Shown here: piece after piece, positions 1-7,739 of the stretch
Position numbering within the stretch: the stretch's first letter is position 1
How the letters are laid out: every line of letters starts with the position of its first letter
Origin: Lachnospiraceae bacterium
GTDB taxonomy: Bacteria; Bacillota; Clostridia; Lachnospirales; Lachnospiraceae
Reading direction: 5' to 3'
NCBI GenBank assembly: GCA_014804225.1
Contig: JAAVAF010000037.1
Span: 1-18,760, forward strand
DNA length: 18,760 nucleotides
Translations under genes and position numbers: made by a program
Notes under the pieces: generated by a model
The model's database searches: none
Told to the model about the DNA's origin: nothing
What the model saw: only the letters and a program-made list of their open reading frames with translations

Positions 1-813
1 GCACTGCGGGACGTGAAAGCGACGGTTGACAATATGTCGTTGATTGCATCTTCCATTATGAGCAAAAAGCTTGCTGCGGGAGCAGATGCGATCGTGCTTG
101 ACGTAAAGACAGGAAGCGGGGCCTTTATGAAAACAGAGGAAGATTCGTTTGCGCTTGCACGGGAGATGGTCGCAATCGGAAAAGGCGCCGGAAGAAATAC
201 GGTTGCGGTCGTTTCCGATATGGATCAGCCGCTCGGCTTTGCAGTCGGAAATGCGCTTGAGGTCAAAGAAGCAATTGATACCTTAAATGGAAGAGGACCG
301 CGCGATTTTGAAGAGCTTTGTTTGACACTTGGTTCTTATATGGTCGTGGCAGCAGGAAAGGCAGAAACGGTCGACGAAGCGGAGCGTATGCTGAAAAAGT
401 GCATCGAGGATAAGAGCGCACTGGAGAAGTTTGCGGACTTCATAGAGGCGCAAGGAGGGAACAGAGAGCTTGTATATGATACGGACAGACTTCCCAAAGC
501 TTCTATCATAGAGGAGATCGCATCGCCTGCGGACGGATATATACAGAAAATCGTGTGTGACGAAATCGGCATTTGCTCGCTGATTCTTGGCGGTGGACGC
601 GAAACAAAAGAAAGTGAGATTGACCTTTCGGTCGGTCTGGTGCTTCACAAGAAAGTCGGTGACGCGGTTAAAAAAGGAGAATCGCTTGCGACAATCCATG
701 CAAATGACCGAGAAAAATTGGAAGCTGCAAGACAGCGATTTTTAAGCGCTTACACAATAAATGACACACCTGTCATAAAAAAGCCGCTAATTAAGGGAAT
801 AGTAACGGAATAG
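1..813 (+). CDS. pdp: Pyrimidine-nucleoside phosphorylase, 3' part only (starts before the window)
   Basis: This enzyme splits thymidine, uridine or deoxyuridine with phosphate into the base and (deoxy)ribose-1-phosphate, in cytosolic pyrimidine salvage. The reading frame is open from base 1 and gives 270 residues, roughly the last 60% of a ~433-residue enzyme. The first visible residues, ALRDVKATVD, match the family block around residue 170. In E. coli DeoA numbering (my alignment) the substrate residues R171, S186 and K190 correspond to visible R3, S18 and K22. The nearby TGSGAFMKT is also a family signature. The C-terminal part looks complete, with the usual barrel-sandwich-like domain (about 165-250 of the visible part: SPADGYIQKI, VGDAVKKGESLATIHAN). 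The family is certain; pyrimidine-nucleoside phosphorylase versus strict thymidine phosphorylase cannot be decided here. A strong terminator follows. Confidence 0.93.
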   Translation, partial: ALRDVKATVDNMSLIASSIMSKKLAAGADAIVLDVKTGSGAFMKTEEDSFALAREMVAIGKGAGRNTVAVVSDMDQPLGFAVGNALEVKEAIDTLNGRGPRDFEELCLTLGSYMVVAAGKAETVDEAERMLKKCIEDKSALEKFADFIEAQGGNRELVYDTDRLPKASIIEEIASPADGYIQKIVCDEIGICSLILGGGRETKESEIDLSVGLVLHKKVGDAVKKGESLATIHANDREKLEAARQRFLSAYTINDTPVIKKPLIKGIVTE

Positions 814-822
814 TTCACATAG

Positions 823-855
823 AATGAAGTATAGAAAGCCTATACTTCATTTTTT
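823..855 (+). terminator. Rho-independent terminator after pdp
   Basis: A perfect 11-bp stem (823-833 with 841-851) closes a 7-nt loop, and the T-run continues to 855. It starts 10 bases after the pdp stop and separates it from the yqfC cluster. Only 14 bases remain between it and the yqfC start. Confidence 0.9.
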
Positions 856-869
856 GTGGTGCGGATAAT

Positions 870-1172
870 ATGAGTAAATATAACGTGTTTAAACAGGATA
901 TGATGAATGCGGGAGAACGCTTTGCGGATGCCTTTTCACTGCCAAAGGATATGGTGGTGAATGCGACGTTGATTCATATGATCGGAAAGTCGGACGTATT
1001 TGTGGAAAACTTTAAAGGAATTATATCTTATACCTGTCATGAAATTATCGTTAAGGGATATGGCATCAAATTTTGCGTATGCGGGGAGCACCTTCTGATA
1101 GAGCATTACTGTAATGACGACATGAAGATATCGGGACAGATTAATGAAGTAAGGGTAATTAGAGAACAATGA
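870..1172 (+). CDS. yqfC: Sporulation protein YqfC (YabP/YqfC family)
   Basis: Small protein of the YabP/YqfC family, made in the mother cell during sporulation in Bacillus; its biochemical role is unknown. The 100 residues show the family pattern: a basic/amphipathic N-terminus, a SLPKDM motif near residue 23 (the Bacillus protein has ELPKDI), then VFVENFKGI near 43-51, and a C-terminal beta-rich part ending in GQINEVRVI. The ATG at 870 has only a weak upstream ribosome site (GGTGCGG), and no better in-frame start exists. The gene is followed after one base by the region holding the yqfD ribosome site. Being directly upstream of yqfD and phoH is the conserved order and supports the call strongly. 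Confidence 0.9.
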   Translation: MSKYNVFKQDMMNAGERFADAFSLPKDMVVNATLIHMIGKSDVFVENFKGIISYTCHEIIVKGYGIKFCVCGEHLLIEHYCNDDMKISGQINEVRVIREQ

Positions 1173-1182
1173 GGTGAGGCTT

Positions 1183-2424
1183 TTGCAGAATAATTATATC
1201 CGTTATATAAAAGGCAGCCTTATCATCAGCCTTGGCGGCGATTATTTGGAGCGTTTTTTTAATATGTGCAGAATGCATGAAATCTATCTGTGGAATATTA
1301 AGCGAGAAAATGAAACATGCATATGCGAGGTGTATGCCGCAGATTTTAAACGGCTTGTCCCTTTCTTAAGAAAGACGGGAACGCGGGCAAAAGTTATCAA
1401 AAAAAGCGGAATCCCTTTTTATTTTCCTTTTATCAAAAAAAGGATTATTTTTTTTGCGGGAGTCGTGGCATGTCTTGTGATGCTTTATTTGGTGACGGGG
1501 TATGTGTGGGCAATCGAGTACGTGGGAAATCTACAAATTAGTGATGATGAGATGACAGATTTTCTAGAGGAAGAAAACATTCATTATGGTATTAAAAAAA
1601 GCAGTATCAATTGTGAGGAGGAGGAAAAGCGTCTGCGAAAGCGGTTTGAAAATGTCACGTGGACGTCGATTTATTTTGAGGGAACGAAGCTGTATGTAGA
1701 GGTAAAGGAAAATGAAAAGGCAGAACCTGTTGAAACGAGGTTGAGAGGAACTAATATCGTAGCAAATGAGGCGGGGGTTATCACATCCATTATTACAAGA
1801 AACGGGGTTCCTATGGTAAAAGCGGGTGATAGCGTGGAAAAAGGAGATGTGCTTGTTGCAGGGAATGTGCCGATTTATAATGAGGAGCAGCTTATTGCGG
1901 GATACCATATTTATGATGCAGATGCTGATATATCAATACGAACCTTGACAGAATATCATGCTTCTCTAAAAAAAACGTATCCTCAAATTTGTTATATGAA
2001 AAATGACACCAGTGTCGGTTTTTTAGAAGCGTTTGGTCATCATATTGATGCGTTTCCGATATATGAGCTGCTGCATGGAAAAAAAACGGTTCCTTATGAA
2101 ACTACTACAGAAAAAAAACAACTGATTTTGCTGGATAATATTTATCTTCCCATTTACTATGGTAAAATTAGTAAAAAAGAGTATTATATAAGGTATATGA
2201 CATACACAAAAGATGAGATGGAAGCACTTCTTTTGGAGCAGTTTGAAAAATTTCTTTCAGGTTTACATGAAAAAGGGGTACAAATTGTTGAAAAAAGTGT
2301 TAAAATAGAAGAAAATAGGGAAGGAATGGAAATTAATGGAAGTGTGCTTGTGATAAAACCGACCGGCGAACATGTGGATATTACAACGACACAGCAGGAT
2401 GAGGACGAAACAGTAAAGGAGTAG
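1183..2424 (+). CDS. yqfD: Sporulation protein YqfD
   Basis: YqfD is a membrane protein of the sporulation regulon that always travels with yqfC; its molecular function is not known. I choose the TTG at 1183 (413 residues) because the ribosome site GAGGTGAGG (1171-1179) sits just in front of it. A GTG at 1174 would bury this site in the coding region. Domains: a cytoplasmic N-terminal part (1-85) with GDYLERFFNMC, comparable to GRGIERLLNEC in Bacillus; one clear membrane segment at about 89-110; and a long extracytoplasmic part, including the FENVTWTSIYFEGTKLYVEV region typical of YqfD. Codon use is more AT-rich, with several A-runs, than in phoH downstream. Transcription is probably shared with yqfC. 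Confidence 0.92.
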   Translation: MQNNYIRYIKGSLIISLGGDYLERFFNMCRMHEIYLWNIKRENETCICEVYAADFKRLVPFLRKTGTRAKVIKKSGIPFYFPFIKKRIIFFAGVVACLVMLYLVTGYVWAIEYVGNLQISDDEMTDFLEEENIHYGIKKSSINCEEEEKRLRKRFENVTWTSIYFEGTKLYVEVKENEKAEPVETRLRGTNIVANEAGVITSIITRNGVPMVKAGDSVEKGDVLVAGNVPIYNEEQLIAGYHIYDADADISIRTLTEYHASLKKTYPQICYMKNDTSVGFLEAFGHHIDAFPIYELLHGKKTVPYETTTEKKQLILLDNIYLPIYYGKISKKEYYIRYMTYTKDEMEALLLEQFEKFLSGLHEKGVQIVEKSVKIEENREGMEINGSVLVIKPTGEHVDITTTQQDEDETVKE

Positions 2425-2431
2425 ACAAAGT

Positions 2432-3439
2432 TTGGGAAGGATTCAGATCGGAATGCAGATTGACACGGAGCATATGCAGAATATTTTTGGTGGTCATGAT
2501 GCGTATATCAGACAGATAGAGGATGATTTAAATGTTGTCATAACGGACCGAAACGGAGAGGTCAGAATCAGCGGAGAGAAAGCGGCGGTAAAGGCGGCGG
2601 CGGGGCTCATTGATGAGCTTGTAGAGCTTTCAAAACGCGGAAATACGATACAGGAACAGAATGTGACATATGGTTTGGAGCTGTCGCATACGTCAGAGGA
2701 TAAGGACGCACTTTTGACAATTGATTCGGACTGCATTTGTCACACGATGGCGGGAAAGGCAATTAAGCCAAAGACGTTAGGGCAAAAGGAATATGTTGAC
2801 GCAATTCGCAAAAATATGATTGTATTCGGACTCGGACCGGCGGGAACGGGAAAGACTTATCTTGGAATGGCGATGGCAATCACGGCGTTTCGAAATCATG
2901 AGGTAGAGCGGATTATTCTCACAAGACCGGCAATAGAGGCAGGCGAAAAGCTCGGATTTTTGCCGGGCGATTTACAGAGTAAAGTAGACCCATATTTAAG
3001 ACCGCTTTATGATGCGCTGTATCAGATTATGGGTGCAGACAGCTTTCAAAAAAATATGGAGAAGGGGCTGATAGAGGTTGCGCCCCTAGCTTATATGCGT
3101 GGGCGGACGCTTGATAATGCCTATATTATTCTTGATGAAGCACAGAATACGACACCCGCGCAGATGAAGATGTTTTTGACGCGTATCGGATTTGGTTCGA
3201 AAGTGATTGTTACAGGTGACGCTTCGCAGAAGGATTTGGCGGCGGGCACACAGTCGGGACTTGATGTGGCGGCGAAAGTGCTGAAAAAGATTGATGATAT
3301 TGCGTTTGTTAATTTAACAAGCAAAGATGTGGTAAGACACCCGCTTGTGCAGAAGATTGTCAAAGCCTACGAGGATTATGAGAGTAAGCTCAACAATCGG
3401 ACAAACAGTGATAAAAAGACACAAATGAGGAAACGGTAA
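2432..3439 (+). CDS. phoH: PhoH family protein (KH domain plus ATPase)
   Basis: PhoH-like ATPase linked to RNA metabolism and almost always found next to ybeY. The start is TTG at 2432, preceded by AAAGGAG (2415-2421) at about 10 bases. The 335 residues are close to the usual 320-350. An N-terminal KH-like RNA-binding region (about 10-65, FGGHDAYIRQIEDDL) is followed by the PhoH domain. That domain has Walker A GPAGTGKT at 135-142, the RPAIEAGEKLGFLPGD block at 165-180, and Walker B ILDEAQNT at 233-240. TGDASQKDL near 262-270 acts as the sensor motif. It starts 7 bases after the yqfD stop, so it is surely co-transcribed. All catalytic motifs are intact. Confidence 0.95.
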   Translation: MGRIQIGMQIDTEHMQNIFGGHDAYIRQIEDDLNVVITDRNGEVRISGEKAAVKAAAGLIDELVELSKRGNTIQEQNVTYGLELSHTSEDKDALLTIDSDCICHTMAGKAIKPKTLGQKEYVDAIRKNMIVFGLGPAGTGKTYLGMAMAITAFRNHEVERIILTRPAIEAGEKLGFLPGDLQSKVDPYLRPLYDALYQIMGADSFQKNMEKGLIEVAPLAYMRGRTLDNAYIILDEAQNTTPAQMKMFLTRIGFGSKVIVTGDASQKDLAAGTQSGLDVAAKVLKKIDDIAFVNLTSKDVVRHPLVQKIVKAYEDYESKLNNRTNSDKKTQMRKR

Positions 3440-3472
3440 AGTGGCAGACTAGGGAAAGGGCAAGGTATTGCG

Positions 3473-4705
3473 ATGAAAAAAAAGGAGGAGGCACGTTGGC
3501 AGAAAGCACTTTTGCTATTACTGATGTTTTTGCTGTCGGTGCCGATGGTGGGCGTAGCAGCCTATGCATACGGAAAATCGTTTAGAGATATATTTACTGT
3601 TGTTATTATTGCGGCAGTATGCTTCGGGATCGTTATCTTTTCATTGATACAGTCATCAATATTTGGAACGCTGCACTACGATAATGGCAGTCATTATTCC
3701 AGATTTGTTCTGACGTTTTTGGTTTCTACAATTGCATCTTGTTTTTTACCGGCGCTTCAGGACGAGGGCTGGGCAGTTCCTTCCCTTGCGCTTGCACTTT
3801 CCTTATTTTCCAATACAGTGACGGGAACACTGGCATACGCAGGGTTGCTCAGCATTTGTGTATATCTGGCTTCTGCGGATATGCTTGTATTTATGTTCTA
3901 TTTTATTATGGGCATTGTATTTGCCGTGTTATTTGAAAAGCTTGATGAGGATTATAAAACGGGGGCACCAATGTCAATTGCCACTATTTTATATGTTGCG
4001 GGAATGGCGGCGAAGCTTGCGTTTGAAAGCCGCGGAATGATTTCGGAGGACACACTTGCGATCGCAGTTATCAATATTTTTATAACGTTTATCATTATGC
4101 TTGTAGTTTTAAAATTTTACTGCTCCGTTGCAATTGACAAAGAGAAGGGAAGGTATTTAAGCATCAATGATCAGGAATATAAGATGCTTGCAAAATATAA
4201 AGAAATAGATAAGGAAATTTACTATAATGCTATACATACGGCTTATTTTGCAGAGAAAACCGCAAGGCTTCTCCATATGGACGTTGATGTAGCAAAAAAT
4301 GGTGGTTATTATCACCGCATTATTGTCAGCGAGTGTAAAGCAAAGAACAAATCGCTTGAGCAAATCTGTAAGGAAAATAAGTTTCCGCCAAAAGCAGTGC
4401 AGCTTTTACAGGAGTACAATTACAAATCCATGCCGATGAAAATGCGTGAGACGGTAGCGGTATTTATTGCGGACAGCGTGGTATCCTCCATTATGTACTT
4501 AATCAAAAAGAAGCAGTCAGGTGAGACGGTTCCGGAGGAGGAAAAGGAAGAAGCAGATTACACAAAGGTTGCGATTGCAGTTGTACGTCGTAAAATTAAC
4601 AGTGGAATATTAAATAATAGCGATATTTCTCTGTCGGATCTGGGAGGACTCGAAAAAATATATACAGGAGAAAAATTGTACTATGACTTTTTGTATCGAG
4701 AGTGA
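3473..4705 (+). CDS. Truncated, degenerate PgpH-like 7TM-HD membrane protein (likely pseudoenzyme)
   Basis: This gene takes the place of pgpH (yqfF), the membrane c-di-AMP phosphodiesterase, between phoH and ybeY. It has 410 residues instead of about 700. The extracytoplasmic 7TMR-HDED domain is missing, leaving about seven membrane segments (roughly 11-220) and a cytoplasmic HD-like domain (235-410). The fold can still be followed: YYNAIHTAYFAE (250-261), GGYYHR (277-282), FIADSV (331-336), and the C-terminal NNSDISLSDLGGLEKI. By my alignment nearly all metal ligands are gone. The first His is N252, the HD pair is H281-R282, the His of ISHVK is E287, and the HHG motif is EYN. Only H281 and D334 remain. 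About 30 residues after the HD position are deleted. The frame is open and the gene is embedded in a conserved operon, so it is probably a maintained non-catalytic protein. Its last 23 bases overlap ybeY. The start has a modest ribosome site. Confidence 0.82.
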   Translation: MKKKEEARWQKALLLLLMFLLSVPMVGVAAYAYGKSFRDIFTVVIIAAVCFGIVIFSLIQSSIFGTLHYDNGSHYSRFVLTFLVSTIASCFLPALQDEGWAVPSLALALSLFSNTVTGTLAYAGLLSICVYLASADMLVFMFYFIMGIVFAVLFEKLDEDYKTGAPMSIATILYVAGMAAKLAFESRGMISEDTLAIAVINIFITFIIMLVVLKFYCSVAIDKEKGRYLSINDQEYKMLAKYKEIDKEIYYNAIHTAYFAEKTARLLHMDVDVAKNGGYYHRIIVSECKAKNKSLEQICKENKFPPKAVQLLQEYNYKSMPMKMRETVAVFIADSVVSSIMYLIKKKQSGETVPEEEKEEADYTKVAIAVVRRKINSGILNNSDISLSDLGGLEKIYTGEKLYYDFLYRE

Positions 4706-5189
4706 AACAGATAAGACCCTTCCGTTTGATGCAGAAGATGTGGCAAAGAAAGTAATTATGGAGGCGCTTGATTTTGAAAAGTGTCCTTATGAGGTGGACG
4801 TTTCTGTGCTGCTTACAGACAGTGCGGGGATTCATGTGATGAACAATGCGTTTCGCGGAATAGACCGCCCGACAGATGTGCTTTCTTTTCCAAACGTGGA
4901 CTATGAGCAGCCGTCTGATTTTTCGGGAATTGAGGATGCTGCGGAGGACTATTTTGACCCCGAGAGCGGTGAGCTTTGTCTGGGGGATATTGTGATCAAC
5001 GTCGATAAAGTATATGAACAGGCTTCTGAATATGGACATTCAACACTTCGGGAATATGCATTTCTGATTGCGCATAGTATGCTGCATTTGCTAGGATATG
5101 ATCATATGGAGAGCAAGGACGCCGAAGTGATGGAACACAAACAGGAGGAAATCTTAAAAAGATTAGGCATTAACAGGGAGAAAACGTGA
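4683..5189 (+). CDS. ybeY: Endoribonuclease YbeY (rRNA maturation)
   Basis: YbeY is a zinc-dependent endoribonuclease needed for 16S rRNA 3' maturation and ribosome quality control in the cytosol. The 168 residues carry the zinc signature H131-x3-H135-x5-H141 within AHSMLHLLGYDH, and the earlier conserved block NNAFRGIDRPTDVLSFP (54-70). The segment ELCLGDIVI (97-105) is also typical. An acidic insertion at about 74-93 is common among Clostridia. The ATG at 4683 lies inside the end of the 7TM-HD gene (23-base overlap), with AGGAG at 4666-4670 as a slightly distant ribosome site, which suggests translational coupling. The stop codon lies inside the first of two downstream hairpins. Confidence 0.95.
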   Translation: MTFCIESETDKTLPFDAEDVAKKVIMEALDFEKCPYEVDVSVLLTDSAGIHVMNNAFRGIDRPTDVLSFPNVDYEQPSDFSGIEDAAEDYFDPESGELCLGDIVINVDKVYEQASEYGHSTLREYAFLIAHSMLHLLGYDHMESKDAEVMEHKQEEILKRLGINREKT

Positions 5190-5207
5190 AAGATAAATCT
5201 TTCACGT
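5184..5207 (+). repeat. Perfect hairpin over the ybeY stop codon
   Basis: A perfect 10-bp stem (5184-5193 with 5198-5207) with a 4-base loop. It contains the ybeY stop codon and has no T-run, so it is not a normal terminator. It may stabilise or help process the ybeY mRNA end. Confidence 0.7.
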
Positions 5208-5209
5208 AA

Positions 5210-5248
5210 CAAGTTTGTGAGACTACAAACTTGCAGGTTGTGGTCTCA
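5210..5248 (+). promoter_or_regulatory. Two mutually exclusive hairpins in the flippase leader
   Basis: Hairpin A is a perfect 9-bp stem (5210-5218 with 5225-5233). Hairpin B pairs 5218-5230 with 5236-5248 (11 Watson-Crick pairs, one G-U, one mismatch). Both need bases 5218-5230, so they cannot coexist. Hairpin B ends two bases before the flippase ribosome site GGGGGT (5250-5255). The pairing is direct sequence fact; a regulatory role is inference. Confidence 0.5.
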
Positions 5249-5263
5249 TGGGGGTATATATTC

Positions 5264-6901
5264 ATGAAAACAAAGAAGAAGTCTAATTTTATTATGCAAG
5301 GAAGTATTCTTGCGGCTGCGGGAATTCTTTCCAGAATCATTGGTATGGCAAGACGTTTTCCGATGGAGCATATTATCGGAGATAAAGGGAACGGATTTTA
5401 TGGCGTGGCGTATGAGGTATATGCGATGATGCTGATCATTTCATGTTACAGTCTGCCGCTTGCTGTGTCGAAAGTTGTATCGTCGAAGATGAGTAAAAGA
5501 CAATATAAAAGTGCAGAGCGTGCGTTTCAGTGTGCGATGATTTTTGCAGTTGCAGCGGGCGGACTGACTTTTCTGGTGTGTGAGGTGTTTGGTGATTTCC
5601 TGGCTGCTGACGTGATGGAAGAGCCGATGAGTGCGATGGCGCTTAAGGTATTAGGGCCTGCGCTCTTGATTGTATCCATTATGGGAGTACTCAGAGGCTA
5701 TTTTCAGGGACTTGGTACGATGGTGCCGACGGCGGTTTCTCAGATACTAGAACAAGTGTTTGTGCTTATTGGAAGTATTGCGGGCGCATATGTGTTGTTT
5801 GGCTATGGCGATAAGGTTGGTGCACTTCTTCACAATGAGGATTATGCGCCGGCGTACGGAGCGGCGGGAGCATCGCTTGGTCCTGTCATAGGCTCCGCGA
5901 TCGGTCTTGTCTTTTTGTTGTTTGTGTTTTCTGTGTACAGGAAGGGCATGAAAAGACAGAATATGCGTGAAGCGACGCAAAAGGCGGACAGCTATGGACA
6001 GATTTTCCGGTTGATTCTTCTGACCATTTTTCCTGTGCTGTTAAGTACGACAGTTTATAATATCAGTAATGTGCTTGATATTAAAATATACAATAGTGTG
6101 ATGGTACAAAAGGGACTTGCGGATATCAAAGCATATAATGTGGGTGTTTACTCGGGAAAGTACAGAGTGTTGGTGAATGTACCGATTGCACTCGCAAATG
6201 CGATGTGCTCTTCAATCGTGCCCGTACTTACTGGGCTTATGATGCGGGAAGAGTATGCTCAGGCAAAGGATAAGATTGGTCAGGCGATGCGTTTTACAAT
6301 GATGGTTGCAATCCCGAGTGCAGTAGGACTTACAGTGCTTGCCCGCCCGATTATTTCGACACTGTATCGGGGTGAGGTGGATATGGCGGTGAATATGCTT
6401 CATATCGGTTCGATATCGGTTGTATTTTACACGATGTCAACACTCACAAACGGTGTTCTGCAAGGAATTAACAGAATGAAGATACCCGTAAGAAATGCGT
6501 GCATAGCGCTTATCATACACATTGTATTTTTGTATTTAACGCTGGAGCTTGGAGTAGGCATTAATGCATTGGTTTATGCCAATATTTTGTTTGCGGTGAT
6601 TGTCTGTGTGCTGAATTGGCTGTCGATCAGAAAGTATTTGCGTTATCAACAGGAGTGTGTGAAAACATTTTTGATACCGGCAATTGCAGCAGTTGTAATG
6701 GGAATTGTAATTGGCGTTGCAAGTATGCTGTTATCAAAATTTGCGGGAAATGTGATTACGATGCTGCTTAGCATTGTGATTGGAGTGATTGTTTATTTTG
6801 TGTCAATGATTTTGTTAAAGGGCATCAATGAATATGATTTAAAGAAGATGCCGGGAGGGAAAGTTGTTCTTACGGTTGCGAAACGGTTTCGACTAATGTA
6901 A
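5264..6901 (+). CDS. SpoVB/YtgP-type flippase (MurJ-like, MOP superfamily)
   Basis: Integral membrane protein of the polysaccharide-exporter superfamily, in the group of B. subtilis YtgP (lipid II flippase) and SpoVB (spore cortex). I choose ATG 5264 (545 residues) because GGGGGT (5250-5255) lies 8 bases before it; a TTG at 5231 would start inside a hairpin. The N-terminus (SILAAAGILSRIIGMARRFP) and the block GVLRGYFQGLGTMVPTAVSQ (141-160) are characteristic, and about 14 hydrophobic segments can be counted. It should flip lipid-linked peptidoglycan precursors across the membrane. Its length fits YtgP better than SpoVB (~518), but the sporulation-rich neighbourhood leaves SpoVB open. It stands where Bacillus has dgkA-cdd-era after ybeY. 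Confidence 0.85.
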   Translation: MKTKKKSNFIMQGSILAAAGILSRIIGMARRFPMEHIIGDKGNGFYGVAYEVYAMMLIISCYSLPLAVSKVVSSKMSKRQYKSAERAFQCAMIFAVAAGGLTFLVCEVFGDFLAADVMEEPMSAMALKVLGPALLIVSIMGVLRGYFQGLGTMVPTAVSQILEQVFVLIGSIAGAYVLFGYGDKVGALLHNEDYAPAYGAAGASLGPVIGSAIGLVFLLFVFSVYRKGMKRQNMREATQKADSYGQIFRLILLTIFPVLLSTTVYNISNVLDIKIYNSVMVQKGLADIKAYNVGVYSGKYRVLVNVPIALANAMCSSIVPVLTGLMMREEYAQAKDKIGQAMRFTMMVAIPSAVGLTVLARPIISTLYRGEVDMAVNMLHIGSISVVFYTMSTLTNGVLQGINRMKIPVRNACIALIIHIVFLYLTLELGVGINALVYANILFAVIVCVLNWLSIRKYLRYQQECVKTFLIPAIAAVVMGIVIGVASMLLSKFAGNVITMLLSIVIGVIVYFVSMILLKGINEYDLKKMPGGKVVLTVAKRFRLM

Positions 6902-6914
6902 TGGCTTTATAAAA

Positions 6915-6944
6915 TGAATAAAAATTGAAAATAAGCTGATACTA
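6915..6944 (+). promoter_or_regulatory. Candidate sigma-G (forespore) promoter
   Basis: TGAATA (6915-6920) and GATACTA (6938-6944) are separated by exactly 17 bases. The Bacillus sigma-G consensus, from memory, is about TGMATA-N17/18-CATNNTA, so only the first base of the -10 box deviates. It ends about 50 bases before the BofC-like start, a normal leader length. bofC is a sigma-G gene in Bacillus, which makes the match more meaningful. Confidence 0.55.
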
Positions 6945-6994
6945 TATCAAAGACGCCAAATGTTGAGATGTCAATGGACTGATGGAGGCTGATG

Positions 6995-7672
6995 ATGAGA
7001 AAAGGATATAAAATTGGCTTATTTTTTGTGTGTATTATGATTATGGCGCTCGTGACGGTGCTTGCGTGGAAACGTTATATGATGGACGGTTTTTTGAATA
7101 AAAATGCGCAGCATCATGATACCGGTGAGAATGCAAATATGGGCGCAGATAGTATTTTGATGGAGTCGGAGCAAAAAGACAACAAGGAAGATACAGATAC
7201 GCAGGATTTACAGGCGCAAAGTATTACGATGGTGACGACCTGTGATACGATTTGTATCTATGAAAATATTGATAAAAAAGACGGAGCAGTTTCGACGGAA
7301 GAGGGAAAGCTGCCGGCAAAATATATCGGGCTTACAAGGGCACAGCTTGAGACCGCGCTTTTACAGGACAGTCAGGTTATGACGCTCGAGGACAAGCAAA
7401 AGGGCTTTAAGTCACAGCATTTGGAGCTTTTTTCGCCCGATAAAATAAAGGTACTGCGAATCTATGACACCTCAAAAGAAGTGACAGGCTTCTATATTAT
7501 GGAGGTTGACGGAGAAATTGGCGTTTACAAAGAGGATAGGGAAACTTTGTATTTTAAGACAGGACTTGATCCCGAAGCGCTTCCAGATGAGATATTACAG
7601 GAGGTCAGGGATGGGAAATTTATGGAAACAGAGCTTCAGGTGTATCACTTTTTGGAATCGTACAGCAGTTAG
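6995..7672 (+). CDS. BofC-like forespore protein, membrane-anchored
   Basis: In Bacillus BofC is a forespore-made intermembrane protein that restrains the SpoIVB protease in sigma-K checkpoint signalling. This 225-residue protein has one membrane segment (7-26), an acidic, poorly conserved linker (about 40-78), and a C-terminal domain. The part from about 108 to 225 follows BofC in layout: a short domain, then GFYIMEVDGEIGVYKE (165-180), then an acidic-basic end LQVYHFLESYSS comparable to DVIEHMKTYSG. I judged this by eye, so the family call is probable, not certain. ATG 6995 is preferred over 6992 because GGAGG (6984-6988) then has a 6-base spacing. It lies behind a good sigma-G-like promoter and ends at a highly structured element. 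Confidence 0.65.
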   Translation: MRKGYKIGLFFVCIMIMALVTVLAWKRYMMDGFLNKNAQHHDTGENANMGADSILMESEQKDNKEDTDTQDLQAQSITMVTTCDTICIYENIDKKDGAVSTEEGKLPAKYIGLTRAQLETALLQDSQVMTLEDKQKGFKSQHLELFSPDKIKVLRIYDTSKEVTGFYIMEVDGEIGVYKEDRETLYFKTGLDPEALPDEILQEVRDGKFMETELQVYHFLESYSS

Positions 7673-7738
7673 CATGAAAAGATGTTCTAATTGCTCACAG
7701 CAGAGGCTGTTTCGCAAAGAACATCTAAGTTTCATGCT
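7671..7738 (+). repeat. Long, multi-part hairpin element after the BofC-like gene
   Basis: Outer arms 7671-7679/7730-7738 (9 bp) and inner arms 7680-7688/7718-7726 (9 bp) make an 18-bp perfect stem with a single 3-base bulge (7727-7729). Inside it, 7691-7694 pairs with 7714-7717 and 7697-7701 with 7706-7710. In total about 27 pairs sit in 68 bases. The BofC-like stop codon overlaps the first two bases. There is no T-run. It may be an mRNA-end structure, a small RNA or a short dispersed repeat. Confidence 0.65.
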
Positions 7739-7739
7739 G

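Noticed and set aside
823..869. Possible sigma-E promoter overlapping the pdp terminator in front of yqfC
   Set aside because: The -10-like TATACTT is part of the terminator stem and the -35 match is poor. yqfC is sigma-E dependent in Bacillus, but this is not good enough to annotate.
3481..3497. Strong AAGGAGGAGG-like site followed by a TTG inside the 7TM-HD gene
   Set aside because: The TTG is in another frame and the frame stops after about 30 codons. The main ATG at 3473 gives the full membrane protein.
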